DNA from: Aureimonas fodinaquatilis
Lineage (GTDB): Bacteria; Pseudomonadota; Alphaproteobacteria; Rhizobiales; Rhizobiaceae
DNA length: 64,000 bases
Reading direction: 5' to 3'
Assembly: GCF_008369445.1 (NCBI RefSeq)
Contig: NZ_VTWH01000002.1
Span: 558,001-622,000, forward strand
Shown: positions 1 through 8,875 of the stretch, piece by piece
How the letters are laid out: every line of letters begins with the position of its first letter
Position numbering within the stretch: position 1 is the stretch's first letter
Notes under the pieces: model-generated
What the model saw: only the letters and a program-made list of their open reading frames with translations
Database searches by the model: none
Told to the model about the DNA's origin: nothing
Made by a program: the position numbers and the translations under genes

Positions 1-1050
1 CGGGTCATTTTCCGCCGCCACGAGCAAGGTCGGACAACGGATCATGTCGATCCGGCCTTCCAGCGTATAGGGCTCTACGGCCTTCAGGTAACTGCGCAGA
101 TCCTGCACCCCATGAACCCAGAACCCGCGTTGCACGAAACTCCAGTGCAAGCGCCTGTCCGTTTCAACAAATGCGGCCAGCTTGGCCAAAATGGCATCAT
201 CCACATCAGCCAGTTTGCCTGACTGGTTTGCCGGAACTCCCAGCTTGGTGGCAAACCCACTGAAAGAGCGAGCAATGCTGATCTGGCCCGGGTCTGCAAT
301 GCATGCGGCAAGGCGCGGATCACCTGACGCAGCACGCGGAGACAGGTATCCGCCGAGGCTCCAGCCGGAAATGGCAATTCTCGCCGTGTCTATATTTGGA
401 AGCTCGATGGCAAAATCCAGAACCGCAGACACCACGACTTCCCAGTCGGGCCTCAGCCGAACACCATGCTCGTACAACATTTCGCCCTGCCCGGGACCAT
501 CAAAAATCAGGCAGTGGTAGCCACGTTCGCTGGCAGCAACGGCAGAGGCAAAATACATATCCGTTAACTGGCCGTCATACCCATTGGTGAAGATAATCAG
601 CGGGCGCGTTTCGCTTGCGTGGTCTTTGGCCGGGATCAGCCAGCCTGGCATGGTCCGGCCTTCAAACGGAATGCGCAGGGAGCTGGCGGGAACCGGCGAA
701 AGCGACATGGCTTTTTCGAAAGCGGCCATCTGCCTTGTGAAACCGGCCAGCAACCTTTGATCAACCGGCTCGCCGAAGATCGGGTGGTAGGATGTGCCAA
801 AAGCGCAGGTCGCTTTCAGCAATGATGCTCGTGCGCTTTCCCGGTTGCCCTTGCGCAGACTGTTCTCTGCGTCCTGCACCAGCCGATCACCAAGGTCAGA
901 CCAGCATTCATAATAGTCGCCATCGTCACCATCGCCTACTGCTTTGGCGACTTGCAGCATTTCGCCAATCTCTGGCCCGCCTGTACGAATATAGGCAAAA
1001 AGCCAGCTTGCGAAATCGTCATGAAAGTCCTGCTTGAAAATCAGCCCCAT
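1..1050 (-). CDS. Alpha/beta hydrolase (FrsA/esterase-like), 3' end outside window
   Basis: The reading frame stays open from the ATG at 1050 to the first base of the window, giving 350 residues without a stop, so the C-terminus is missing. The protein has a helical N-terminal part (about residues 1-120) followed by an alpha/beta-hydrolase core. The nucleophile elbow GWSLGG places the catalytic serine at residue 231. An oxyanion-type stretch (FTNGYDG) lies near 154-160, and AEND at 346-349 is the expected site of the catalytic aspartate; the histidine would lie outside the window. This build resembles the FrsA / 2,6-dihydroxypseudooxynicotine hydrolase-like group of esterases and C-C hydrolases. 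The substrate cannot be told. No signal peptide is seen, so it is probably cytoplasmic. The adjacent genes give no functional hint. Confidence 0.85.
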   Translation of the reverse strand, partial: MGLIFKQDFHDDFASWLFAYIRTGGPEIGEMLQVAKAVGDGDDGDYYECWSDLGDRLVQDAENSLRKGNRESARASLLKATCAFGTSYHPIFGEPVDQRLLAGFTRQMAAFEKAMSLSPVPASSLRIPFEGRTMPGWLIPAKDHASETRPLIIFTNGYDGQLTDMYFASAVAASERGYHCLIFDGPGQGEMLYEHGVRLRPDWEVVVSAVLDFAIELPNIDTARIAISGWSLGGYLSPRAASGDPRLAACIADPGQISIARSFSGFATKLGVPANQSGKLADVDDAILAKLAAFVETDRRLHWSFVQRGFWVHGVQDLRSYLKAVEPYTLEGRIDMIRCPTLLVAAENDP

Positions 1051-1208
1051 AGCATCCCCCCAGCAACTCAATGCGGACAGTGAAGCAGGTGGGGCCATCA
1101 CTCAAGAGGCAATTTGGTATGCTGAATTTAATTTACTAACAGCAGCGCAGGCCGCGCATCGCTTGAATGCAGCCATTATCTCTAAGAGCGGAGTTTCTGC
1201 ATTATTTT

Positions 1209-1250
1209 GTACCTACAAATAAACTTGAAATGAGATTAAATTGTAGGTAC
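1209..1250. promoter_or_regulatory. Palindromic operator upstream of brnTA
   Basis: GTACCTACAA at 1209-1218 is repeated as its perfect reverse complement TTGTAGGTAC at 1241-1250. The arms are 10 bp and the centre is an AT-rich 22 bp. The right arm ends 10 bp before the brnT start codon. BrnA antitoxins are known to repress their own promoter, so this is the natural operator candidate. A loose sigma70-like pair, TTGAAA (1225-1230) and TACGAA (1248-1253), lies over it with 17 bp spacing. Confidence 0.6.
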
Positions 1251-1260
1251 GAATTAATTA

Positions 1261-1536
1261 ATGAGAATCGAATTTGACCGCGCTAAATGTGATAAAAACA
1301 TTGCTGAAAGGGGGTTGTCCTTTTCACAGGTCGCTGATTTCGATTGGTCCAGCGTACAAGTAGTTCAGGACACCCGTTACGAATATCCCGAACCCAGATT
1401 TGTTGGCATCGGCTTTATCGGGGATCGTATCCACGTGGTCTGCTATACACCCGTTAGTGGTGGAATTCGCATAATTTCCTTCCGTAAGGCCAACGCAAGA
1501 GAGGTAAAGCGATATGAAAAAACCTTTGACGAATGA
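1261..1536 (+). CDS. brnT: BrnT family ribonuclease toxin
   Basis: The 91-residue product has the usual BrnT size and fold signature: N-terminal F-D-x-x-K, a central E-P-R-F block, then R-I-I-S-F-R-K-A-N-A-R-E-V-K-R-Y near the C-terminus. BrnT toxins are RelE-fold ribonucleases that block translation until bound by BrnA. The gene overlaps brnA by 23 bp, the normal toxin-first order. No clear Shine-Dalgarno sequence precedes the ATG; the upstream bases are AT-rich. The palindrome at 1209-1250 suggests autoregulation. All landmark residues appear intact, so the toxin is probably functional. Confidence 0.88.
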   Translation: MRIEFDRAKCDKNIAERGLSFSQVADFDWSSVQVVQDTRYEYPEPRFVGIGFIGDRIHVVCYTPVSGGIRIISFRKANAREVKRYEKTFDE

Positions 1537-1786
1537 AGTTGGCGACGTTCGCGAACTTTCTAAAGGTGATATGCGCCTTATGAAGCCGTTTGCAGAAATG
1601 CATCCCGAACTGGCGAAGGAACTGCATTCTCGCGGTCGTGGCCAACGAGGTCCTGGAAAGAAGCTAGCTAAAGAATCTGTCAATCTGCGTCTGAATGCTG
1701 AAATTGTTCAGCACTTTCGTTCCGGAGGACCGGGGTGGCAATCACGTATCAATGACGCGCTTTTAAAAATTATTGAAAAACACTAA
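1514..1786 (+). CDS. brnA: BrnA family antitoxin
   Basis: The 90-residue product ends in a ribbon-helix-helix type segment (VNLRLNAEIVQHFRSGGPGWQ...INDALLK) typical of BrnA, which binds DNA as a dimer and wraps the BrnT toxin. The basic middle part (RGRGQRGPGKK) is also typical of the family. It starts inside brnT and so is translationally coupled to it. The region after the stop (1787-1868) contains no gene. Confidence 0.88.
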   Translation: MKKPLTNEVGDVRELSKGDMRLMKPFAEMHPELAKELHSRGRGQRGPGKKLAKESVNLRLNAEIVQHFRSGGPGWQSRINDALLKIIEKH

Positions 1787-1868
1787 CAGGCCGAGGTTGA
1801 ACTTTCAGAAGCTCCACGTCCTTACAACATCCATTATAAAACAATATATTTTGCTGAGGGGAAGCACC

Positions 1869-1954
1869 TGGTGCGGGCTGCGGGACTCGAACCCGCACAG
1901 GGAATTCCCCGAGAGATTTTAAGTCTCTTGCGTCTACCATTTCGCCAAGCCCGC
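1869..1954 (-). tRNA. tRNA-Leu (anticodon UAA)
   Basis: Read on the minus strand, the 5' acceptor strand GCGGGCT pairs with AGCCCGC followed by A and an encoded CCA. The anticodon stem AGAGA/TCTCT encloses loop CTTAAAA, giving anticodon UAA. A long variable arm (CGGGGAATTCCCTG) and the T-arm GCGGG-TTCGAGT-CCCGC confirm a class II tRNA. Length is 86 nt including CCA. Confidence 0.97.
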
Positions 1955-2082
1955 CCGCCAGCATGTCCGGTACAATGATTCCGACCGGACATGAAATGCT
2001 TTAGCGGAGAAGCCATAGGCTGGGAACCCCGTTCACGCCGATCATCTCTATCATATGCATATTTTGCCGGCGGTACCGGCCT

Positions 2083-3120
2083 TTAGCCCGAGGCAGCGGC
2101 CAGCTGCCCGCCACGATGCGGCGGCAGTGAAGACAGACGTCGTGCAGCAACCGCTGCCTTCAACGCACTGACCCGAAGCGCAACAACCGGCTCTGAACCC
2201 AAAGCTGAAAGTCGGATGCCCATCTGCCCACGCCCGGGATGTACAGGCGGCCAGATCTCAACCGAGAAATAACGCGCTGCGCTGCGGTCAATATCGCCCC
2301 AGAACTGCAGCAACATGCCATGCGGGATCAAGTCCGGCAGGCGGGAAATTGCATTCAGATCAAGCCGGTAGTCTCGCGAAGGAGTCAGTGCCAGTATCAA
2401 TGCGTCGTAAACGCCACTTTCCACCTGTTCCAGGGTTTCACGCACCGTTACCTGCGCGCCTGCCCTTGTCAGCCCCCCTGCAAGAGCAGGAGCCATTTCG
2501 TTATCGCAAAGCAGAAGGCATTGCAGCCCTGGCAGGGAAAGCCCCGCTTGCTGAATCTGCAATTGGCAAAGCGGTGACAGGAACTCAAGAACTCCAACGC
2601 GCGGATCGGCAATATTGATATCGGAAATCTGCAGTTCGTAAGACGAGCGGTTGGTTATATCCAGACCACCGGAAACGGCATTCCGGCTGTCGAACATCAA
2701 CCCGAGCACAGTGGACGATGGCAATTGCTGCAATATGGCCGGTTTGATCAGTGAAGACTGACGGTCAAGTGCAACGATATCCACCTGATCAAGGTCGACC
2801 TCTTTAACCGAGTTCACAAACTGGATACGGCTTTCCAACCCCTCTTCGGCCGCAAACCTGCGCACCATAGCCTCCACTTGCGCACCACGAACTGTGGGTC
2901 GTGGCGGCCCAACCGCAATAATACGCCGCGCCCCGGCTCGCGCAGCAGTCAGCAGAGTAATGCCGTCTTCCTCCGTGCGGGCGTCTGTCAGAATGGTCAG
3001 ATCTCCAAGATCAAGATGACATTCTTCAATTCGCTGCTCGATCAGCTTGACCAGCTTACCGGAGGACAGATCCACCCATATAGTACTGTTATCGTTGAAA
3101 TCCGACATATTCGCCGCCAT
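2083..3120 (-). CDS. Hypothetical protein with two Rossmann-like halves
   Basis: This 345-residue protein is not recognised with confidence. Residues about 40-120 look like a nucleotide-binding alpha/beta unit (TILTDARTEEDG, then GARRIIAVGPP). A second alpha/beta unit follows near 215-255 (LQCLLLCDNEMAPALAGGLTR, then YDALILAL). There is no signal peptide or membrane segment. It ends in a low-complexity tail rich in Arg, Ala and Gly. It lies 35 bp downstream of the exported glycosidase-like gene on the same strand, so it may be the last gene of that transcript and have a role in polysaccharide metabolism, but nothing in the sequence proves this. A second possible start is the ATG at 3108. Confidence 0.7.
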   Translation of the reverse strand: MAANMSDFNDNSTIWVDLSSGKLVKLIEQRIEECHLDLGDLTILTDARTEEDGITLLTAARAGARRIIAVGPPRPTVRGAQVEAMVRRFAAEEGLESRIQFVNSVKEVDLDQVDIVALDRQSSLIKPAILQQLPSSTVLGLMFDSRNAVSGGLDITNRSSYELQISDINIADPRVGVLEFLSPLCQLQIQQAGLSLPGLQCLLLCDNEMAPALAGGLTRAGAQVTVRETLEQVESGVYDALILALTPSRDYRLDLNAISRLPDLIPHGMLLQFWGDIDRSAARYFSVEIWPPVHPGRGQMGIRLSALGSEPVVALRVSALKAAVAARRLSSLPPHRGGQLAAASG

Positions 3121-3155
3121 AAAAAGATAATTAAATCAAACTGTTAAAGTCTCGA

Positions 3156-4682
3156 TTATGAATTGAGAAACTCGTGTACGGCTTCCCATTTGGGCGTGAC
3201 ATTTCCAGATTCGTCTTCCAGAAGTCCCCACGAGCCCGACTTGGTTGGCTCACCCATGGAGTTGTAGAGCACCATCACCCCGCCACCGGCATCCTGCCAG
3301 TTCTGCAGGTAGCGTTTATAAAGCTGCCCCATGCGTGAATCGCGGTTGGCCGCAATGAACAATTGAGTCAGCCGGTCATCATTTTCTGCGCCGCCAATAC
3401 CCGCCAGATGCTGGCCTGCTTCATAGGCCGCCAGTTCCAACCCGCGCGCCTTGGCAAAATTTGCCTGATCCACCATGCTCTGGCGATTATCGCCATCAAC
3501 CTCCGCTTCCATTGCCTCAAAAAGCTGATCCAATGACCAGGTGGAAACTTCGGCTGAGCGGTCGGGTGAGCCGTAGCTGTAGCCAAAATAGGGGGCTATC
3601 GCCAAAACATCTGCGTGGTCGCGTGCATTACCCCAGTCCAGAACGGTCTCACTGGTCCAGACATTGCCACCCTGCGCTACATAAACGCCCAGAATCCTGT
3701 CTTTGTCCTCTCCGAACTCCTGTTCAAATATCGCCAGAACTTCACTTGTTCTCTGAGAGTAAAATCGAAGTTGCGCCTCAAATCGATTCCCCGAAAGTTG
3801 CAACCGCTCACCTTCATTCGCAGCATAGGCGGCCTGTTCGAAAATCGAATTCCACACCTCGTTTGAATATTCGACATAGACTGGCAGCTCTGGAGAAAGC
3901 TGTTCACGCACCTGTCTGGCGAAGTTGCGCACATAGTCATCATCCGCCAGATGCGGAATGGTGAACCAGGGCGCAGCCTGCTTGGCATTGGCCAGTTCAA
4001 TCATATGTTCGAGCGGAATGCCTTTTTCAGACAAGCCGAACATTCCGGGCAGCGGCCTTTCATCCCAGGTCTTGATGGGCGAATTGTTGGTCGCCATCCA
4101 ATCCATGAAGCGAATGACGCTCATGCCGTTCAGCCGCTGCAGAAAAGGCTCGCGAAACACACTTTCGGAATTTTGCGGATCTTCAAGAACCCGCAAATTG
4201 TGCAGCGGGTTGTCGGCATTGGTGGAAAACAGCCGGACAGTCACCGGTCCGTCGGTGTTCATCAACCGGATTGTGTCGAAACCTTTTCCGCGCTGGTCCA
4301 GCACCGCACCATACTGGTAGTCCATCCTGCCTTCGCCGTCATAGGCAACGGTCAGTACACGCGGAAGATGGCCGCGATGAGATGTGGCAATCAGGAAACT
4401 CTCGGCGTAGTTGTCCTGCGGAATCGATTTCGGATAACCGTCCTCTGTCATGGGTGGCAAAGGCTCATCCCATGTGAAAGGCCGATCCCGTGGCTGAAGG
4501 CGCCAGCGGGATGCGCTGGTTGCCAGATTGGTGAATGGATGCTCGCTTGTCCAGTAAGGCACCCCGGCAAGGTTGATGCCCAATGGCGACCGCTCAGCCG
4601 CATGGCTGGGCAAAAAGCGCATGACTGCGCTGGCCGCCAGTGTTGCAGGAATGAGTTTGAGGAGTTGGCGTCTATCCAGCAT
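3156..4682 (-). CDS. Exported glycoside hydrolase-like protein (clan GH-A features)
   Basis: The N-terminus MLDRRQLLKLIP followed by a hydrophobic stretch and an Ala-rich cleavage region is a Tat-type signal peptide, so the protein probably acts in the periplasm or outside the cell. The body has the Asn-Glu pair of clan GH-A glycosidases (EYSNEVWN, Glu275 as acid/base) and a second conserved-looking Glu in AAYEAGQH (Glu421), a plausible nucleophile. The length of 508 residues fits a single catalytic domain plus an N-terminal beta domain. The start chosen is the ATG at 4682; an upstream TTG at 4700 overlaps the stop of the preceding glycosyltransferase gene. Its place in an exopolysaccharide locus suggests trimming or depolymerising of the polymer made here. 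The exact GH family and substrate are not determined. Confidence 0.75.
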   Translation of the reverse strand: MLDRRQLLKLIPATLAASAVMRFLPSHAAERSPLGINLAGVPYWTSEHPFTNLATSASRWRLQPRDRPFTWDEPLPPMTEDGYPKSIPQDNYAESFLIATSHRGHLPRVLTVAYDGEGRMDYQYGAVLDQRGKGFDTIRLMNTDGPVTVRLFSTNADNPLHNLRVLEDPQNSESVFREPFLQRLNGMSVIRFMDWMATNNSPIKTWDERPLPGMFGLSEKGIPLEHMIELANAKQAAPWFTIPHLADDDYVRNFARQVREQLSPELPVYVEYSNEVWNSIFEQAAYAANEGERLQLSGNRFEAQLRFYSQRTSEVLAIFEQEFGEDKDRILGVYVAQGGNVWTSETVLDWGNARDHADVLAIAPYFGYSYGSPDRSAEVSTWSLDQLFEAMEAEVDGDNRQSMVDQANFAKARGLELAAYEAGQHLAGIGGAENDDRLTQLFIAANRDSRMGQLYKRYLQNWQDAGGGVMVLYNSMGEPTKSGSWGLLEDESGNVTPKWEAVHEFLNS

Positions 4683-4696
4683 TTTTGTTCTTTCGC

Positions 4697-5671
4697 TCAA
4701 CCTGAAACCATTGGAATATTGCGGCCCTGCACGATGACGCTGTGGCGGACAAAATCACCGAACAGATGCGGGGGGACGTGGGTGTCCTTGCGCAGGGGGC
4801 GCCGAATGCGGCGAAGGCCAAAGCCCGCCATCCAGGCCAGATCTGCCATGAATGTGTAGAAGCGGCCGTGATTGGTCAGAAAATACCGGCGGCGGGATTC
4901 AAACCAGTAAGCCGGCCGGCGGGGCAATTCCTCATTGCGCCGGGTGACTTTGGTGGATTGGCCAACAAGATGCACAACTCGACTGGCGGGAACATACCAG
5001 CATTGCCAGCCAGCTCGTGCAGCCTTCAGGCAATAGTCCACTTCTTCATAATAGAGAAAGTAGTCTTCATTCATCAGGCCAAGCTGGTCCACCATGCTTG
5101 CCCGCACCATGAAGCTTGCCCCGGAAACCCATTCCACTTCGGTGGGCTCATTACTCACCGGTGCAAGATTGGACCATTGCCGCAGAAGCTTTGAAACAGG
5201 GCCCAGCCTGATCTCACTCTCAAACTCCCCAATGGGGTTGGGAAAACGGAAGGCACAGGCCTGAGGCGTGCCATCCATATCCTCAAGCCGGCTGCCAGCA
5301 ATACCCGCAGCCGGGTGCGCATCCAGAAAGCTTGTCAAAGCGGATGCTGCACCAGGCCGGCATACCGTGTCGGGATTGAGCAGCAGAAAATACTCCGGCG
5401 CGTGCCCGGCAGCGCGCAAGTGCTCAATGCCTCTGTTGTTGGCATAGGCAAAGCCGCGATTTTCGGTCAAAGCCAGCAGGTCAACCTGCCCTGCCCAACC
5501 GCGCGCCGCAATTTCGCGGGCCAGAACTTGCGCAGAATCATCCCCGGAGCCACCGTCCACAACCACAATGCGGGTTCCAGATGGCAATGACGGGTCATCG
5601 ACCAATGAACCGACCGCATCCACAACCATGAGTGGCGTTCGATAATTGACTATGACCACACTGAGCTTCAT
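4697..5671 (-). CDS. Glycosyltransferase family 2 (rhamnosyltransferase-like)
   Basis: The product is a soluble GT2 enzyme of about 324 residues. It begins MKLSVVIVNYRTP, the usual GT-A fold start. The nucleotide-sugar region carries LLNPDT (the D-x-D-like metal site), and later come WVSGASFMVR and the acidic EDYFLYYEEVDYC acceptor/catalytic block typical of WbbL/RfbF-like rhamnosyltransferases. The ATG at 5671 has GGAG upstream and is preferred over a TTG at 5692. The gene abuts the downstream glycosidase-like gene, so the two are likely cotranscribed. It probably adds a sugar during assembly of the exopolysaccharide repeat unit at the inner face of the membrane. Confidence 0.88.
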   Translation of the reverse strand: MKLSVVIVNYRTPLMVVDAVGSLVDDPSLPSGTRIVVVDGGSGDDSAQVLAREIAARGWAGQVDLLALTENRGFAYANNRGIEHLRAAGHAPEYFLLLNPDTVCRPGAASALTSFLDAHPAAGIAGSRLEDMDGTPQACAFRFPNPIGEFESEIRLGPVSKLLRQWSNLAPVSNEPTEVEWVSGASFMVRASMVDQLGLMNEDYFLYYEEVDYCLKAARAGWQCWYVPASRVVHLVGQSTKVTRRNEELPRRPAYWFESRRRYFLTNHGRFYTFMADLAWMAGFGLRRIRRPLRKDTHVPPHLFGDFVRHSVIVQGRNIPMVSG

Positions 5672-5904
5672 TACACCGACATCTCCGAACAAGGCACAAG
5701 ACTTGAGCCATGTCCTTTATGCGCGACGAAGCGGGTGATATGCGACTTGTCCAAACGGGTGTGTGCATCCTGCCATCGGTGGACAGGCACCCCCCATCGT
5801 TCGTGTTGTGCTACGTTGGGGGTGTAACGTAGAAGTAGATACAACGAAATTTGTATCGGTGGCCTCAAACACCACGATCGCAGTGTTGGCTGGAGACACA
5901 CGCC

Positions 5905-7518
5905 ATGGGCGAGGCCATTGTGGCCGTCATCTATATTTCAATCGGCAGCATGGCACTTTATTTTGCCGCTGGACGTATTGCTAAAGATGTCGTTGATAAA
6001 AAAACTTTGAATATCTGGATTGCAAGTTGGATTTCAGCAACAGCCGTGTTGTTCCTGATACCAAATTTCTTCGCATTCGCTGGGTTTCTGGTCCTTATAG
6101 CAATTATTACGCGCAAGGTCCTTCCCGCTGGCCAAAATATCTACCTTTATATCATTTTATCCTTTCTCGCCCCGACATTTGTGGTCAGCATGCCAGGCTT
6201 TGCCGGCATCAACGGGCTTCTGGATCTGACCGCGCAGCGCGTGCTTGCAATGGCATTTCTGCTTCCGGCAATTCCGGCTGCACTGCGCATGCCGGTATCA
6301 GACAGGCTACGCCTTGTGGATAAGCTGGTTATCCTCTTCGTGTTTCTGGTGAGCGTGCTTTACTACCGGCATTATGAAGCCACGGCCACGGATATGGTGC
6401 GCCGGGCGATTTCTCACACGCTGGATATCTGGGTTCCCTATTTCGTTTTCAGTCGGCTCGTCAGCCTCGCAGATATCCGCAAAGCCTATTTCGCCTTCAT
6501 CATTGCGGCCATTCCTTTACCTATTATCGGTTTTCTGGAGTTCAGCCGCACCTGGCGCATGTACAATCTGGTGGCAGAAAGCTGGGGCATTCCGCTGCTG
6601 CAGTCCTACCTGTTTCGTGATGGCATGCTGCGCGCTGCTGGCCCCGCTGTGGAGGCCATTGCCTATGGCTTTGTCTGCATGGTTGCCATGGGCTGCATGC
6701 TGGCGTTTCTGGCCAAAGGGCAGCGCAATCTTTTTTCACTCGGGCTTCTTGGCGCGTTGACCATGGGCTTAATCATCAGCCTGTCCCGCGGGCCATGGGT
6801 GGGCGCCGCTGTCATGGTGGTGGTGTTTGTTGTTGCGCGCCCGAAGGCAGTGTCCAACACCATGCGTGCAACAATTGGCGGCCTGCTGCTGCTGGTTCCG
6901 GTTCTCATGTCGCCCCTGGGCGGAAAAATCATTCGCTTCCTGCCATTCGTCGGCACGGTTGAAAACAACAATGTGGACTATCGCCAGCAGCTCTTTGACA
7001 ATTCGGTTGCCATTATCCAGCGCCACCCGTTTTTCGGCTCTGCGAACTTCCTGACCGAGCCGGAAATGCTGGCCATGCGGCAGGGCCAGGGCATTATCGA
7101 CGTCGTCAACACCTATCTCGCGATTGCGCTGGAATATGGATATGTGACGCTGGCTGCGTTTATTGGAATATTCGTTCTGATTTCATTTGCCCTGTTCAAG
7201 CTTGCGCTCAAGGATGATGAGGCAGGCTTTCTGGCAAGGATATGCCTGACGATTTATGCCGGTATTCTGTTGACGATTGTTACCGTCAGCAGCGTTTCGT
7301 TCATTCCGTATATTTACTGGACGTTTGCAGGAATTGGTGTGGCACTTGTGAGGGCAGCCGCACTGAATATCCAGCCTGTAGCAAACACTGCCGCACCCTC
7401 AGGTCCGCGCAAAATGCAGGTTATCGGCCCCGATGCGTGGGCTCGGCCCACTGCATTTTCCGGAACGCAGAAGCAGACCTCCAACCTGAAGCTTGTAAGG
7501 AACGCCAATGACCGCTGA
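5905..7518 (+). CDS. Wzy/O-antigen ligase-like polysaccharide polymerase
   Basis: This is a polytopic membrane protein of about 537 residues with a dozen or so hydrophobic segments. One large hydrophilic loop in the last third (about residues 350-410, containing NNNVDYRQQ and later PEMLAMRQGQG) is the layout of the Wzy_C/O-antigen ligase family. Such proteins polymerise or transfer lipid-linked repeat units on the periplasmic face. The start at 5905 has GGAGACACACGCC-ATG, while the frame could open upstream at a TTG (5851) without a Shine-Dalgarno sequence. Its end overlaps the flippase gene by 11 bp, so the pair is coupled. Polymerase rather than ligase is inferred from the neighbouring flippase. 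Confidence 0.85.
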   Translation: MGEAIVAVIYISIGSMALYFAAGRIAKDVVDKKTLNIWIASWISATAVLFLIPNFFAFAGFLVLIAIITRKVLPAGQNIYLYIILSFLAPTFVVSMPGFAGINGLLDLTAQRVLAMAFLLPAIPAALRMPVSDRLRLVDKLVILFVFLVSVLYYRHYEATATDMVRRAISHTLDIWVPYFVFSRLVSLADIRKAYFAFIIAAIPLPIIGFLEFSRTWRMYNLVAESWGIPLLQSYLFRDGMLRAAGPAVEAIAYGFVCMVAMGCMLAFLAKGQRNLFSLGLLGALTMGLIISLSRGPWVGAAVMVVVFVVARPKAVSNTMRATIGGLLLLVPVLMSPLGGKIIRFLPFVGTVENNNVDYRQQLFDNSVAIIQRHPFFGSANFLTEPEMLAMRQGQGIIDVVNTYLAIALEYGYVTLAAFIGIFVLISFALFKLALKDDEAGFLARICLTIYAGILLTIVTVSSVSFIPYIYWTFAGIGVALVRAAALNIQPVANTAAPSGPRKMQVIGPDAWARPTAFSGTQKQTSNLKLVRNANDR

Positions 7519-8875
7519 CAGCGTGGCGCAGCCGCTACGGCGGCGTATTTCCTCAGCCGGGCTGTGGAGCATGGGGCAGTTTGGCGCGTCGCTGAGCGTG
7601 CGCCTGCTCAGCAACATGATTTTGACACGCATGCTGCTGCCAGAGGCCTTCGGCATGGTTGCGGTGGTCAGCGTGCTGACAATTGCGCTGGCGTTGCTGT
7701 CAGATCTTGGAATTGGCCAGAATGTCATCGTGCACAATCGCGGCAATGAACCGGCGTTTCTGAACACCGCATGGACAGTTCAGGTGCTGCGCGGCCTATT
7801 CATCTGGAGCCTGGCCATTATGGCGGCGGGCCTGATCACCCTGCTTGCCGCCCGCGGCGTGTTTTCACCCGGCACGGTCTATGTTGACCCGCGTTTGCCT
7901 GCAGTCTTGATTGTTGGCTCGTTTATAGTGGTTTTGCAGGGACTTGAATCAACCAAGGTGCATCAGGCGCGCCGCAACCTGCAAATTCGCCGTCTGACAG
8001 AGATTGAATTCGGGGTGCAAATTCTGGCGCTGGCAATGACTGTTTTGCTGGCCTGGTACTGGCAATCCATCTGGGCACTGGTATTGGGCTCGGTCTTTTC
8101 TTCCACCATCAAAACAATTGCCACCCATTTGTTGCTGTCCGGCCAGCCAAACAGACTCGGTTGGGAACAGCAGGCCTGGTGGGAAATTTTCCGCTTCGGA
8201 CGCTGGATTTTTTTCAGCTCGATTGTCGGTGTGCTTTTCACCACCGGTGACCGGCTGATCCTTGGCGGGCTGGTGGATGTCAACACGATGGGGCTTTACG
8301 CCATAGCCGCGTTGCTGCTGAGCGTCGTGCAGTCTGCTGTTACAACACTGGTGGGCACGGTGGCATTTCCTGCGCTCAGCGAACTGGCGCGCGGCGACAG
8401 GCAAGGCTTCCGACAAGCCTATCTTCGCTTTCAGGCCGCGGCCGACGGCATTCTCGGACTGGCAGCCGGCGGCATCTACATTTGCGGGCCGCTGGTTGTG
8501 TCAGTTTTATACGATCCGCGTTATGCAGAATCAGGCGCCATGCTTTCGATCCTGGCCGTTGGCCTGATCGGCATGCGCTATTGCATTGTTGAGCAATGCT
8601 ATATGGCCTGTGACGAGATGCGGTATTTCCTTGCGTCCAACGTGCTGCGGCTGTTGGTCATGGTCGTGCTTCTGCCGCTGGGCCATGCCTATTACGGGTT
8701 GGAAGGTGCCCTGACTGCCATTGTGCTGGCTCAGTTTGCCGCATGGCCGGTGGCATGGCTTTTCAAGGCAAAGCATCGGCTGTTTGATTGGCGGACAGAG
8801 GGCGCGTTCATTCCTGCAGTTGCCCTGGGCCTGCTTCTGGGAAATCTGCTGCTGATGCTGGTCAACGCTTTTTAG
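7508..8875 (+). CDS. Wzx-like polysaccharide flippase (MOP/PST superfamily)
   Basis: The 455-residue membrane protein begins with LWSMGQFGASLSVRLLSNMILTRMLLPEAFGM, close to the start of ExoT/WzxC-type flippases, and has 12 or more hydrophobic segments throughout. This family moves undecaprenyl-linked repeat units across the inner membrane. AAGGA lies just upstream of the ATG, which overlaps the polymerase gene. The stop overlaps the end of the convergent TPR-glycosyltransferase gene by 4 bp. Together with the preceding Wzy-like gene and the priming transferase at 19.9 kb it makes a Wzx/Wzy-dependent export pathway. Confidence 0.9.
   Translation: MTADSVAQPLRRRISSAGLWSMGQFGASLSVRLLSNMILTRMLLPEAFGMVAVVSVLTIALALLSDLGIGQNVIVHNRGNEPAFLNTAWTVQVLRGLFIWSLAIMAAGLITLLAARGVFSPGTVYVDPRLPAVLIVGSFIVVLQGLESTKVHQARRNLQIRRLTEIEFGVQILALAMTVLLAWYWQSIWALVLGSVFSSTIKTIATHLLLSGQPNRLGWEQQAWWEIFRFGRWIFFSSIVGVLFTTGDRLILGGLVDVNTMGLYAIAALLLSVVQSAVTTLVGTVAFPALSELARGDRQGFRQAYLRFQAAADGILGLAAGGIYICGPLVVSVLYDPRYAESGAMLSILAVGLIGMRYCIVEQCYMACDEMRYFLASNVLRLLVMVVLLPLGHAYYGLEGALTAIVLAQFAAWPVAWLFKAKHRLFDWRTEGAFIPAVALGLLLGNLLLMLVNAF

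Noticed and set aside
1034-1222. 62-residue plus-strand frame before brnT
   Set aside because: It overlaps the start of the hydrolase gene and the operator palindrome and lacks a start signal.
3951-4859. 302-residue plus-strand frame opposite the glycosidase-like gene
   Set aside because: Antisense of a gene with signal peptide and catalytic motifs; the product has no recognisable domain.
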